A stretch of 64,000 nt of DNA, taken from the NCBI GenBank assembly GCA_022821085.1, contig JAJEEG010000006.1, positions 744,001-808,000 on the forward strand, written 5' to 3'. The notes under the pieces are model-generated. The model saw only the letters and a program-made list of their open reading frames with translations. It was not told the DNA's origin and searched no databases. Made by a program: the position numbers and the translations under genes. Source of the stretch: Candidatus Latescibacterota bacterium (GTDB lineage: Bacteria > JAAXHH01). Shown here piece by piece: positions 1 to 8,671 of the stretch. How positions within the stretch are numbered: position 1 is the first letter of the stretch; each line of letters opens with the position of its first letter.

Positions 1-672
1 CTCTATCCGTACTGGTGCGTGGAAAAGGGATATGCCCGGTCGGCCGGCCCCCGGGACGGCAGCCCGGACTGGCGGGCGCGCGCCTTGGGATGGATCGGCG
101 TGATGAAAAAAGACGTGTGGCTGTGCATGGTCATCTACACGCTGGCCACGCTCGCCTTCTTCTTCCTCGGTGCGGCCGTGCTGCACGCCCAGGGGATGGT
201 GCCCGAGGGTTTCGGTACCGTGCAGATCCTCTCCGGCATGTACACCGAAACGTTGGGGAACTGGGCGTTCTACCTGTTCGGCGTAGGCGCTTTCGTGGTC
301 CTCTTCTCGACCTATTTCGTCACCATCGTGGGCCAGTCGCGCATGCTGGCGGACGCCCTTTCGGTACTGGGTTTCATTACCTATGCCCGGCCGACCGACC
401 GGCAGCGCGTAGTGCGGGTGATCGGCGTCCTGCTGCCCCTGGTGTACCTCGTCCTCTATGTCCTGTGGTCTGCGCCGGTCACGATGGTGATCATCGGCGG
501 ACTGATGCAGACGATTCTGCTGCCGGCCATCGGCTGGGCGGCGCTCCACTTCAGCCGGACCACGGCGAAGGAGGCGGGAGTCCCGCCGTCCAGGTCCATG
601 CTGGTGGCGCTGTCGGCCGCCACGGTGATCATGGCGGTTTTCGCGATCTATGCGGTGTGGGTAAGGTTTTAG
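1..672 (+). CDS. Nramp-family divalent metal transporter, C-terminal part (5' truncated by window edge)
   Basis: The frame is open from the first base, so the gene begins outside the window; about 223 codons are visible. Five hydrophobic stretches, at roughly residues 38-62, 93-116, 135-153, 158-180 and 196-216, alternate with short polar loops as in the C-terminal half of Nramp/MntH proton-coupled Mn/Fe transporters of the inner membrane. The metal-binding helices 1 and 6 would lie upstream and cannot be checked, so the family call rests on overall resemblance. A GTG near base 19 could be mistaken for a start, but coding sequence continues upstream of it. The stop codon overlaps the end of the convergent hydantoinase gene by 4 bp, leaving no room for a classical terminator. 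Confidence 0.7.
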   Translation, partial: LYPYWCVEKGYARSAGPRDGSPDWRARALGWIGVMKKDVWLCMVIYTLATLAFFFLGAAVLHAQGMVPEGFGTVQILSGMYTETLGNWAFYLFGVGAFVVLFSTYFVTIVGQSRMLADALSVLGFITYARPTDRQRVVRVIGVLLPLVYLVLYVLWSAPVTMVIIGGLMQTILLPAIGWAALHFSRTTAKEAGVPPSRSMLVALSAATVIMAVFAIYAVWVRF

Positions 673-3600
673 ACCAGGCCCGAATCCTGGTCTCGTGAAC
701 GGCTGTCCGGGTCTCGCGATCCGGGCGGTCCATAGCCTCCTCCGCCGGCGGAAAGGGCGATGATGCGGTCTCCGGGGAGAATCGGCACTTCGGTCTCCTT
801 CGATTTCAGCATCCGCTCCCTCCCGTTGGACACCACCTTGTACCGGTGCGGCAGGCCCGGTGCGCCGCCGAAGAGCCCGAAGGGCGGGTTGACGACGCCG
901 TCTCCCGCCATGTTCAGCTTCGCCGGCTCGTCCCCCTCGTAGACCATTTCGAATACGGCGCCCAGCCCGCCCCGCCACGTGCCTTCGCCGCCCGAACCAG
1001 GCCGCAGGTCGTTCCGTACGATCTTGAAGGGGAAGCGCTCCTCGGTGATCTCCACGCTGGGGCTTCGAATCGCCCCGGCCACGTTGACCTCGCCCACGCA
1101 GGACCAGCCGTCGTATCCCCGGGAAGCGCCTCCTCCTCCCCGTCCGAAGAAGAAGTGCCAGATGAACCGGTTCCCCGTGCGCGGATTGCGCCCGGTGATC
1201 GCGAAACGAAGCCTTCGGGAGAATCCCGCGTTCACGGCATCCGGCGCTACCGGGGCCAGCGCCTTGAAGACGGCCTCTACGATCTCCTCCCCGCAGTGGT
1301 TGGTGCTCATGCACACCGGCGCGGGAGGATTCGGGTTCACGATCAGGCCCCTGGGCGCGATGACCTTCACCGGCCGCATGGACCCCTCGTTCTTGGGCAC
1401 GTCCGAGGGCGCCATGTACATGATGGCGACGTGGGCGAGCGAGCGCGTGTTGGCATAGGCGCTGTTGATGAACCCGGTGACCTGCGGACTCGATTCGCTC
1501 AGGTCTATGGTCATGTGGTCGTCCTGGACGGTGACCTTTGCCCGGATGGGGATCGACTCGGCGTCGAACCCGTCGTCGTCCAGCAGCGTCTCCCCGAAGT
1601 ATACGCCGTCCTTCCAGCCGCCGATGAGTTGCCGGATTCGCCGTTCCGCGCTGTCCAGGATGGCTTCGACGGACGCCATCAGGCCATCGGCGCCGTAATC
1701 GTCGAGCAGCGTCTGCAGCCGGCGTGCGGCGATCTGCACCGATCCGATCTGGGCGTGCAGGTCGCCGGTGAAGTTCTCCGCGTGGCGCACGTTGACCGCC
1801 AGCATGTGCAGCAGGTCCTCCCTGGGCCGTCCCGCTTCGTACAGCCTCACGGGCGGGATGCGCAGGCCTTCGTGGTACAGTTCGCTGGCCGAGGGGTTGT
1901 AGCCGCCGTGAGTTCCCCCGCCGATGTCGCTGTGATGGGCCCGGTTCACGGCGAAGAAGCGCAGGACCCCGTCGCGGAACACGGGGTAGATCGCCGTGAT
2001 GTCCGGAAGATGGCTGCCGCCGAAGTAGGGGTCGTTCAGGATGAACAGGTCACCTTCATGGATGTCGTCGCCGAAGTATTCGCGCACCGCTTCGACCGAC
2101 GGCGGAAGGGCGCTGATATGCACGGGAATGCCTTCGCCCTGCGCCACGAGCTGGCCCGTCGCGTCGAGGATCGCGGTGGAGAAGTCCCGGCTGGAGTTCA
2201 GGATCTGCGACATGGAGGTGCGGATCATGACGTCCGCCATCTCGCGGGCGATCGATTCCAGGCGGTGGGCCACGACCGAGTGGGTAACCGGATCCGACCT
2301 GGCCGGGACCGCCTCGGGCGCGTCGGGCGCCTCGGGCGCGTCGGGCGCCTCGGGCACTTCCGGTGCTTCCGGTGCGTCCATCGCATTCGGTGTCTCCGGC
2401 GCTTCCTGCGCCGCGGGTGTAACGGCCAGGACCATGCCGCCGTAGGGATCGACTTCGAGGCGGTCGCCTTCCTCCACGAGCACGGTGGTGAAATCGGATT
2501 CGACGATGGCCGGTCCTTCGATCACGGTGCCGGGCGCGAGGCCGTCCGCCGCGTAGACCGAGGCTTCGGTCCAGGTTCCTGTATAGATCCTTCGCGTGCC
2601 CTTCCGGGCCTCCCCGGCCGTATCGTTCCAATCCTTCACGGGTAGATCGATAGACGGCAGTTTGCCCGTGACCGTGGCGCGCAGCGTGACTAGGCGGATC
2701 TCCTGGTCGAGCTGATGGTAGGAGTAAAGGGTCTGGTACCGTTCGTGGAAGAGCGAAGCCCATGTGTGCCGTATCGTATCGTCATCCATCGCGAGGTCCG
2801 GGACGGTCACGTTCACCTCGTAGATCTGGTCCAGGTAGCGCATGTCGGCCGTGAACCGGGTGGAAATGTCTCCCTCCGCCAGTCCCTGGTTTCTGAGCCG
2901 GGCGATGCCCTGGCCGGCCATCCGTTCCGTCAGGCGTCTGACTTCGTCGAGGTCGACCACGTCCAGGCTGGCCGTGAACGACTGGGCGAAGTCGTATCTG
3001 AGGTCGGATGCAAGCATGCCGTAGGCCGACAGCACGGGTGCCGCCGAGGGCAGGTAGACTTTGCCGATACCCGTTTTCCGGGCGACCTGGCCCACGTGCA
3101 AACCCGCCGCTCCGCCGAAAGCCAGCAGGGAAAAATGGCGGGGATCGCCTCCCCGGCGCACGGTCAGCAGCCTGATGCCTTCGGCCATGGCCGTGGTCAC
3201 CACGTCGAGGATGCCGCGGGCCGCGTCCACCGTGGACAGACCGAGAGGGTCGGCAACGGAACCCCGTACGGCCCGTTCAGATTGATCGGGAAAGAGGGTA
3301 TTCCGTCCGCCGAGGAAGTTGCCGGGATCGAGGTAGCCCAAAACCAGGTTCGCGTCCGTAACCGTGGGCTGATCGCCGCCCCGGCCGTAACAGGCCGGAC
3401 CGGGTTCGGCCCCGGCGCTCCGGGGCCCGACGTGCAGCGTTCCTCCGTCGTCCACCCGCGCAATGCTTCCGCCGCCCGCGCCCAGTGTGTGGAGATCGAT
3501 CATCGGCACGGCGATCTTCCATCCCCCTTCGTAGTGTTCCCCCGAGACCTGGGGATCGCCTGCTTCGATCACCGAGATATCGGTGCTCGTTCCGCCCATG

Positions 3601-4559
3601 TCGAACCCGATGAGATCGGAGGCGCCGATCAGGCGGCCGTAGGCGACGGCCCCGCTGACTCCTCCTGCCGGCCCGGAGAGTATGGCCTGCACGGCCTGCC
3701 GCGCCGCCACGTCCAATGGCGTTACCCCTCCGTTGGACGTCATCGTGAGGATGTCGCTCGCGAGGCCCAGGCCTGCCGCCTCCTCCTTCATGAGTTCGAG
3801 ATACCTGGCGTAGACCGGACCCACATAGGCGTTTACGGCCGAGGTACTCAGGCGGTCGTATTCCTTGATCTGGGGCAGGATTTCGGAGGAGAGCGAGAGG
3901 TACAGTTCCGGGTGCCGCTGCCGGATGCGTTCGCCGACGAGCCGTTCGTGCGCCGGGTTCAGGTAGGAGAAAACCAGGCAGACGGCGACGGATTCCACGC
4001 CGGCCCGCGCGAGTTCGTCCAGTATCTCGTCAAGTGCCGCATTGTCCACGGGCGTTTCGACGGTGCCGTCGGAGCGGATGCGTTCCTCCAACGTATGCCG
4101 CAGTGGCCGCGGAACCAGTGGTTCGACGGGGGTCATCCTCAGATTGTACCGGTCTTCTTTCAAACCTTCCCTGAGCGCCAGCAGGTCCCGGAATCCTTCG
4201 GTCGTAATCAGGCCTACCCGGGCGCCTTTACGCTCCAGGAGCGTGTTGGTCGCGACGGTGGTGCCGTGAATGAACAGCCGGGTCCGGGACATCAGCTCGG
4301 CCGCGGTGAGGCCGTGGGCATCGGCGATGTCGCCGAGCCCGTTCATCACCGCGTCGGACGGCGCACGGGGCGTCGACGCCGTCTTGAAGTAACGCGGCGC
4401 GGAATCGCCTTCCACGACGACGAAATCCGTGAACGTCCCGCCGACGTCGATGCCGATGGAGATGGGCGGTTTCGCGGCATCGGGGGTAGCGGCGCCGGGT
4501 GTAGTGGCGCCGGGTCTCACGTCGTCCGGTCTTGCGGCGTCGCTGGCGTGTTCGTTCAT
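669..4559 (-). CDS. Fused hydantoinase/5-oxoprolinase, HyuA-HyuB (1296 aa)
   Basis: This is a single-chain ATP-dependent lactamase of the hydantoinase/5-oxoprolinase family. The N-terminal HyuA half shows the kinase-like phosphate motif GIDVGGTFTDF near residue 35, a second one (GFDMGGTSTD) near 320, and LGAGGGS. The HyuB half starts near residue 770 with DPVTHSVVAHRLESIAREM and contains NSSRDFSTAILD and NDPYFGGSHLPD. Total length matches ATP-hydrolysing 5-oxoprolinases (about 1290 aa). The halves are joined by an Ala/Pro/Glu/Asp linker of simple triplet repeats. I start at the ATG at 4559, preceded by GGAG at good spacing, rather than 12 codons upstream. Substrate (5-oxoproline, hydantoin or N-methylhydantoin) cannot be told from sequence. 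It is divergent from the carbonic anhydrase gene. Confidence 0.88.
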   Translation of the reverse strand: MNEHASDAARPDDVRPGATTPGAATPDAAKPPISIGIDVGGTFTDFVVVEGDSAPRYFKTASTPRAPSDAVMNGLGDIADAHGLTAAELMSRTRLFIHGTTVATNTLLERKGARVGLITTEGFRDLLALREGLKEDRYNLRMTPVEPLVPRPLRHTLEERIRSDGTVETPVDNAALDEILDELARAGVESVAVCLVFSYLNPAHERLVGERIRQRHPELYLSLSSEILPQIKEYDRLSTSAVNAYVGPVYARYLELMKEEAAGLGLASDILTMTSNGGVTPLDVAARQAVQAILSGPAGGVSGAVAYGRLIGASDLIGFDMGGTSTDISVIEAGDPQVSGEHYEGGWKIAVPMIDLHTLGAGGGSIARVDDGGTLHVGPRSAGAEPGPACYGRGGDQPTVTDANLVLGYLDPGNFLGGRNTLFPDQSERAVRGSVADPLGLSTVDAARGILDVVTTAMAEGIRLLTVRRGGDPRHFSLLAFGGAAGLHVGQVARKTGIGKVYLPSAAPVLSAYGMLASDLRYDFAQSFTASLDVVDLDEVRRLTERMAGQGIARLRNQGLAEGDISTRFTADMRYLDQIYEVNVTVPDLAMDDDTIRHTWASLFHERYQTLYSYHQLDQEIRLVTLRATVTGKLPSIDLPVKDWNDTAGEARKGTRRIYTGTWTEASVYAADGLAPGTVIEGPAIVESDFTTVLVEEGDRLEVDPYGGMVLAVTPAAQEAPETPNAMDAPEAPEVPEAPDAPEAPDAPEAVPARSDPVTHSVVAHRLESIAREMADVMIRTSMSQILNSSRDFSTAILDATGQLVAQGEGIPVHISALPPSVEAVREYFGDDIHEGDLFILNDPYFGGSHLPDITAIYPVFRDGVLRFFAVNRAHHSDIGGGTHGGYNPSASELYHEGLRIPPVRLYEAGRPREDLLHMLAVNVRHAENFTGDLHAQIGSVQIAARRLQTLLDDYGADGLMASVEAILDSAERRIRQLIGGWKDGVYFGETLLDDDGFDAESIPIRAKVTVQDDHMTIDLSESSPQVTGFINSAYANTRSLAHVAIMYMAPSDVPKNEGSMRPVKVIAPRGLIVNPNPPAPVCMSTNHCGEEIVEAVFKALAPVAPDAVNAGFSRRLRFAITGRNPRTGNRFIWHFFFGRGGGGASRGYDGWSCVGEVNVAGAIRSPSVEITEERFPFKIVRNDLRPGSGGEGTWRGGLGAVFEMVYEGDEPAKLNMAGDGVVNPPFGLFGGAPGLPHRYKVVSNGRERMLKSKETEVPILPGDRIIALSAGGGGYGPPGSRDPDSRSRDQDSGLV
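2316..2386. repeat. In-frame simple repeat coding for the Ala/Pro/acidic linker
   Basis: A run of near-identical 9-12 bp units (tcgggcgcc and tcgggcgcg variants) encodes the APEAPDAPEA-type linker between the HyuA and HyuB halves of the minus-strand hydantoinase. It keeps frame and probably forms a flexible hinge. Confidence 0.75.
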
Positions 4560-4583
4560 TTCAATTCTCCGGCCCGGTCCGTA

Positions 4584-4612
4584 TTGACGCAACACGGTGG
4601 AAGGACTATACT
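4584..4612 (+). promoter_or_regulatory. Sigma70-like promoter TTGACG-N17-TATACT, apparently leaderless
   Basis: A -35 box TTGACG (4584-4589) and a -10 box TATACT (4607-4612) lie 17 bp apart. Only six bases separate the -10 from the ATG at 4619, so the predicted +1 falls on the start codon itself. No Shine-Dalgarno can fit in the transcript. Confidence 0.7.
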
Positions 4613-4618
4613 GTGTCC

Positions 4619-5206
4619 ATGAATCCGGTCCGCATTTTCGAACAGAACGAGCAATGGATCAAGAGAAGGCTGGGCTCCGATCCCGGTTATCTCGATCGGC
4701 TGTCACGGCAGCAGCATCCCGGGATGCTCTACATCGGATGCTCGGACAGCCGGGTGATGCCCGAAGCCTTCATGGGCGCCGGTCCGGGCGAGGTCTTCGT
4801 CCACCGCAACGTGGGCAACCTGGTTTCCCCCGGGGACCCGAACACGGGTTCCGCGATCATCTACGGCGTCGAGCATCTGAAAGTCGGGCATATCGTGGTG
4901 TGCGGCCACTACGACTGCGGCGCGGTAAAGGGCGTGCTGCAATCGGAAGACCTCGGCTCGCTCGAGCCCTGGCTACAGAACCTGAGAGGGGTTTTCCGGC
5001 GCCATCAGGCGGAACTGGAAGCCCTCCCGGATGCGACGGCTCGCTGCGACCGCCTGGTCGAACTCAGCGTCCGCGCGCAGTGCGCGAACATCCTTGGGTT
5101 CAGCGAAGTGCAGGCGTCGATCAGCAAGACCGGCTTGCGGGTGCATGGCTGGGTCTTCGACCTGCGCAGCGGCAGGATCGTGGACCTGAACGTCGGAGGC
5201 GGATGA
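4619..5206 (+). CDS. Beta-class carbonic anhydrase (195 aa)
   Basis: Cytoplasmic zinc enzyme interconverting CO2 and bicarbonate. The beta-class signature is complete: C41-x-D43-x-R45 (IGCSDSR) gives the first zinc cysteine and the Asp/Arg dyad, and H97-x-x-C100 (CGHYDCGA) completes the ligands. The VHRNVGNLV and GVEHLKV stretches are also typical. The frame is open further upstream (to 4532), but the ATG at 4619 is preferred because it matches the family N-terminus and sits just after a good -10 box. It is divergent from the hydantoinase with 59 bp between the starts. Length is normal for the bacterial plant-type subgroup. Confidence 0.95.
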   Translation: MNPVRIFEQNEQWIKRRLGSDPGYLDRLSRQQHPGMLYIGCSDSRVMPEAFMGAGPGEVFVHRNVGNLVSPGDPNTGSAIIYGVEHLKVGHIVVCGHYDCGAVKGVLQSEDLGSLEPWLQNLRGVFRRHQAELEALPDATARCDRLVELSVRAQCANILGFSEVQASISKTGLRVHGWVFDLRSGRIVDLNVGGG

Positions 5207-5271
5207 CGCCGTTCCTTTCGGACACGGATTAAGCCGAACGAATGGCGTGCGGGCATCCCGGCCGCAGGTTC

Positions 5272-6969
5272 TCAGGCCGATCCCGCCTGCTTCCGCAATA
5301 CCTTTCCCGGCAGCGTGCCGGTGTGCTCCCCCCCGTCTATGACGACCGCGCCGTTTACCAGGACGCTTTCGATGCCCTGCGCGTACTGATGGGGGTTCAT
5401 GAAGTCGGCCCGGTCGATGACCGTATCCGGATCGAACACCACGAGATCGGCGACCAGGCCCACGTCGATCCTGCCGCGGTCGGCAAGTCCCAGCCGCCGG
5501 GCCGGCAGGCCGGTCATCTTGTGTACGGCGGTGGGCAGGTCGAACAGGGTCTCTTCGCGGCAGTACTTTCCGAGCACTCTGGGAAAGGTCCCGTAGTACC
5601 GGGGATGGGGCGTGGTTTCGCTCAACGGGCCAGAGACGGCGGCGGCCCCGCCGTCCGAGGCGACCATGACCAGCGGATGGGTCAGCACGGAAGTGATCTC
5701 CTCCTCGCTCATGCCGAACCCGACCATGCCCACGCTCCCGTTCTCCGCGATGAGCAGTTCGCGCACGAACTCGAACGGATCCTGACCGCTTCGCGCGACG
5801 ATTTCCGATACCCGTCGGCCTATGTAGTCCTGGTTTTCCGCCCTGCCGACCGAAGTAATCAGGACGGCACTCCAGTCCCCCAGCATGTCGACCTTGTCGA
5901 CGGCCGCTTGTTTCATGGCGGGCAGGACGTCCGGTGACTGGAGCCGGCTGACGAAGGCCTCGGCCCCGCCCGCGCGGAAGCGGGTCGGAAACAGGTTCTG
6001 CAGCGTCGTCGCGTAGGCGATATAGGGATACCTGTCGAGGGTGATGTCCATCCCCTCCTCGATCGCCTGTTCAATCATGTCGAAGCATACCGCGACCTTG
6101 TCCCGGTTCCGCCTGCCGGAAGCCTTGAAGTGGGCGATCTGGAGCGCGATCTCGGCTTTCCGCGCGGTGCTGATCGCTTCGCTCACGGCTTCCACGAGGA
6201 AATCGTCCTCGTTGCGCATGTGGGTCGCGTAGAAACCGCTGTATCCCGCCGCCACCCGGCCGAGCTCGGCGATTTCATCCTCGCCGGCGAAACTGCCGGG
6301 CGTGTATTCGAGCCCGGACGAAAGGCCCCACGCCCCTTCCGACATGGCCTGGTCCACGAGGTCCTTCATCGCATCGATCTGGCGCGCGCTGGCCGGCACG
6401 TTCTCGTACCCCACGACGTATCCGCGTATAGTGCCCTGGCCCGCGAGAGAGATGAAATTGAGCCCGATGCCCTGCTGTTCGAGGGTATCGAAAAGGCCCG
6501 TGAAATCCGTCCATTCAATGTCGACGCCGTAACGCCGTCCGTAGCCGTCCTGCAGCGACCTGAGCCGCGCGTCCGTCAGCGGGGCCAGCGAAGAACCGTC
6601 CTGACCGGCCACCTCCGTGGTCACGCCCTGCCGGATCTTGCTTTCCGCCCTGGGATCGACCAGGAGCGACAGGTCGGTGTGGGAATGGATGTCGATGAAT
6701 CCAGGGCAGACGATTTTGCCTGAAGCGTCTATCGTATTCCTGCCGGAACCCTGGACCGGACCGATCTGGACGATCCGGCCTCCCTCGATGGCTATGTCGG
6801 CGGCCACGGGAGCGGCGCCCGTCCCGTCGATCACCTGTCCCCCCCTGATGATCACGTCGTAGCGCTGGGCGATCGCGCAGCCGTCCAGCATCGTGGACAG
6901 CCCGCCGACGGCCGCGCCGGCGCCCGCCAGTCCGGTTCTCCTGAGAAAGTTGCGTCTGGACCATTCCAT
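5272..6969 (-). CDS. N-acyl-D-amino-acid deacylase / D-aminoacylase (amidohydrolase), Tat-exported
   Basis: A 565-residue amidohydrolase-superfamily enzyme expected to release D-amino acids from N-acyl-D-amino acids. The N-terminus carries a twin-arginine signal, SRRNFLRR, followed by a hydrophobic Ala/Gly segment ending at Cys31; LDGC is a weak lipobox, so it may be periplasmic or lipid-anchored. Metal-site features are the HSH in DIHSHTD, THMRNE, QIAHFKASG and a late VASDGG. The opening DVIIRGGQVIDGTG strand is characteristic of the family. It lies 16 bp downstream of hisF on the same strand, so it may be read through from hisHF, although export suggests an unrelated task such as recycling peptidoglycan or D-amino-acid conjugates. 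The exact substrate is not determinable. Confidence 0.87.
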   Translation of the reverse strand: MEWSRRNFLRRTGLAGAGAAVGGLSTMLDGCAIAQRYDVIIRGGQVIDGTGAAPVAADIAIEGGRIVQIGPVQGSGRNTIDASGKIVCPGFIDIHSHTDLSLLVDPRAESKIRQGVTTEVAGQDGSSLAPLTDARLRSLQDGYGRRYGVDIEWTDFTGLFDTLEQQGIGLNFISLAGQGTIRGYVVGYENVPASARQIDAMKDLVDQAMSEGAWGLSSGLEYTPGSFAGEDEIAELGRVAAGYSGFYATHMRNEDDFLVEAVSEAISTARKAEIALQIAHFKASGRRNRDKVAVCFDMIEQAIEEGMDITLDRYPYIAYATTLQNLFPTRFRAGGAEAFVSRLQSPDVLPAMKQAAVDKVDMLGDWSAVLITSVGRAENQDYIGRRVSEIVARSGQDPFEFVRELLIAENGSVGMVGFGMSEEEITSVLTHPLVMVASDGGAAAVSGPLSETTPHPRYYGTFPRVLGKYCREETLFDLPTAVHKMTGLPARRLGLADRGRIDVGLVADLVVFDPDTVIDRADFMNPHQYAQGIESVLVNGAVVIDGGEHTGTLPGKVLRKQAGSA

Positions 6970-6985
6970 GCTTGTGCTCTTTTCG

Positions 6986-7762
6986 TTAGTTGGTTATCCG
7001 GATCTTCAGACCGCGATCGTGAAGATGCTGCTTGATGGAATCGACCGAATAGCGGCCGTAGTGCAGCATGGAGGCCACCAGGGCCGCGTCGGCCCCTCCT
7101 TCCGTAAGGGCGTCGTACAGGTGCTCCGGCCTGCCGCCGCCGCCGGAGGCGATGACCGGGATGCCCACGTTGTCGGCGATCATCCGCGTGAGTTTCAACT
7201 CGTATCCTTCGAGGGTGCCGTCCGCGTCGATGGAGTTGACGACGATCTCGCCGGCACCGAGGGCCTCTCCGCGGCGCGCCCATTCGAGGGCGTCCATGCC
7301 GGTGGCGCGCCGGCCTCCATGGGTCACGATCTCGTAGCCCGACGGCAGGGATCCGGAACCGGCCGCCCTGATGTCCATGGAAAGCACCACGGCCTGGACC
7401 CCGAAGGCGTCGGCCGCTTCGGAGATGACCCCGGGATTTCCGACGGCCGCCGTGTTCAGATTGATCTTTTCCGCGCCGGCTTCCAGCACCCTGCGGCAGT
7501 CGTCGACCGACCGGAGTCCGCCGCCCACCGAGAAGGGGATGAATACCTGCCGGGCGACCTCCTCAACGACGTCGAGCATGATGCCGCGCTGGTCGCTGGA
7601 TGCCGTGATGTCGTAGAAGACGAGTTCGTCCAGGCCGGCTTCGTAATACCGCCGCGCCGCGGAGACCGGATCGCCGATGTCCTTCGTATTGACGAACCGG
7701 ACGCTCTTGACCAGCCGGCCGTCGCGCACGTCCAGGCAGGAAATGAGCCGCTTGCTCAGCAT
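6986..7762 (-). CDS. hisF: Imidazole glycerol phosphate synthase cyclase subunit HisF
   Basis: A (beta/alpha)8-barrel subunit that uses ammonia from HisH to convert PRFAR to imidazole glycerol phosphate and AICAR in histidine synthesis. Both catalytic aspartates sit at canonical positions, D11 (SCLDV) and D130 (LSMDIR). Phosphate-binding stretches FSVGGGLRS and VIASGGGG are intact, as is the DITASS motif. Length is 258 aa, normal. I start at the ATG at 7762, which overlaps the end of hisH by 7 bp and implies translational coupling; a further five in-frame codons upstream are not needed. Confidence 0.96.
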   Translation of the reverse strand: MLSKRLISCLDVRDGRLVKSVRFVNTKDIGDPVSAARRYYEAGLDELVFYDITASSDQRGIMLDVVEEVARQVFIPFSVGGGLRSVDDCRRVLEAGAEKINLNTAAVGNPGVISEAADAFGVQAVVLSMDIRAAGSGSLPSGYEIVTHGGRRATGMDALEWARRGEALGAGEIVVNSIDADGTLEGYELKLTRMIADNVGIPVIASGGGGRPEHLYDALTEGGADAALVASMLHYGRYSVDSIKQHLHDRGLKIRITN

Positions 7763-8376
7763 GGTTTCCCGTCCCAACGCGCGAATTCTCCCAGGATCTT
7801 CAAGCCCACGGGACCGCTTTTCTCCACGTGAAACTGGGCCGCCACCATATTGCGCCGGCCGATGACGGCCGCGAACTCCACGCCGTACCGGCTCCTTGCC
7901 AGCACGTCCCGATCATCGCCGGGGGCGGGATAATAAGAGTGTACGAAGTAGACCTCGTCGCCCGGCCGCACGTGGCGGAGCACGGGGTGTGCGCGGTCGA
8001 CGCGCAGCGCGTTCCACCCCATGTGCGGCACTTTCATGGCGTCGTCGTCCGGCCGGAACCGGAGGCACCGGCCGCCGATCAGGTCCAGGCAAGGCAGATC
8101 GGTTTCCTCGGAATCTGAAAGCAGGATCTGGCAGCCGACGCAGATCCCCAGGATCGGCGTCCCCCGGTCGGCAGCCGATATGAGCGCGTCGTCGAGCCCC
8201 CGTTTCCGGAGCGTCTCGAGGGCGGAGTGGGCATGCCCCACCCCGGGAAAGACGATACGCTCCGCCCGGACCAGTTCCTCCGAATCCGACGTGATGACCG
8301 AAGCCACGCCCAGGTGATCCAGCGCTCTTTTGACCGAGGTCTGATTCCCGGCGTCGTAGTCAACGATGTGAATCAT
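7756..8376 (-). CDS. hisH: Imidazole glycerol phosphate synthase glutaminase subunit HisH
   Basis: Class I glutamine amidotransferase that supplies ammonia to HisF. The triad is visible: nucleophile C79 in GICVGCQ, and H183 with E185 in QFHVEKS. The oxyanion strand is [10 protein letters not shown]. Length is 206 aa, as usual. The ATG at 8376 begins the characteristic [11 protein letters not shown]. No other his genes are in the window, so this is an isolated hisHF pair. GICVGCQ replaces the more common GICLGMQ. A candidate promoter lies about 85 bp upstream on the minus strand. Confidence 0.95.
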   Translation of the reverse strand: MIHIVDYDAGNQTSVKRALDHLGVASVITSDSEELVRAERIVFPGVGHAHSALETLRKRGLDDALISAADRGTPILGICVGCQILLSDSEETDLPCLDLIGGRCLRFRPDDDAMKVPHMGWNALRVDRAHPVLRHVRPGDEVYFVHSYYPAPGDDRDVLARSRYGVEFAAVIGRRNMVAAQFHVEKSGPVGLKILGEFARWDGKPC

Positions 8377-8461
8377 TAAAATTGGATCACTTGAACGTTC
8401 GTTCTTCGGGGTTGTCAGGAGGGAACGGATACGATCCCGGCGCATGCTCGCCGCATGTCCC

Positions 8462-8490
8462 TAGTAATCCGATTGCGCAGGTTTTGTCAA
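8462..8490 (-). promoter_or_regulatory. Candidate promoter for hisHF (TTGACA-N17-TTACTA)
   Basis: On the minus strand a perfect -35 TTGACA (8490-8485) is followed after 17 bp by TTACTA, a weak -10. Start to hisH is about 85 nt. Confidence 0.4.
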
Positions 8491-8544
8491 GGGAAAGATG
8501 GCGCCACGGAACTGCCACCGGGACCCTGGAAGATGATTCGGTCG

Positions 8545-8573
8545 TTGACATCGCCGGGTGCCGTTTCTATACT
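8545..8573 (+). promoter_or_regulatory. Sigma70-like promoter TTGACA-N17-TATACT
   Basis: A consensus -35 (8545-8550), 17-bp spacer and TATACT -10 (8568-8573). It predicts a start near 8580 and a leader of about 90 nt before the M24 peptidase gene. Confidence 0.75.
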
Positions 8574-8671
8574 GGCCTGATGCTTCTTTAAGACGCCGCA
8601 GCCGCGCCGGATTGAAGGCGTAAACAGCGGACCCATCGCACCGAAATCCTTCCTGCGGAATCGAGACCCGG

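Larger units (their letters stand above)
8377..8671. other. Divergent intergenic region between hisH and the M24 peptidase gene
   Basis: Apart from the two opposing promoter candidates at 8462-8490 (minus) and 8545-8573 (plus), I see no gene, tRNA or clear hairpin in this stretch of about 295 bp. Confidence 0.6.

Noticed and set aside
846-2645. Long open frame on the plus strand opposite the hydantoinase gene (599 codons)
   Set aside because: It is an antisense shadow of high-GC codon use; the minus strand has full HyuA-HyuB motifs and this one none. The same applies to the long frames at 2715-4622, 29460-31268, 34382-36490, 38870-40201, 43057-44880 and 57842-59584.
4532-4618. Upstream extension of the carbonic anhydrase frame
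   Set aside because: It lies over the promoter, lacks family similarity and has no ribosome site.
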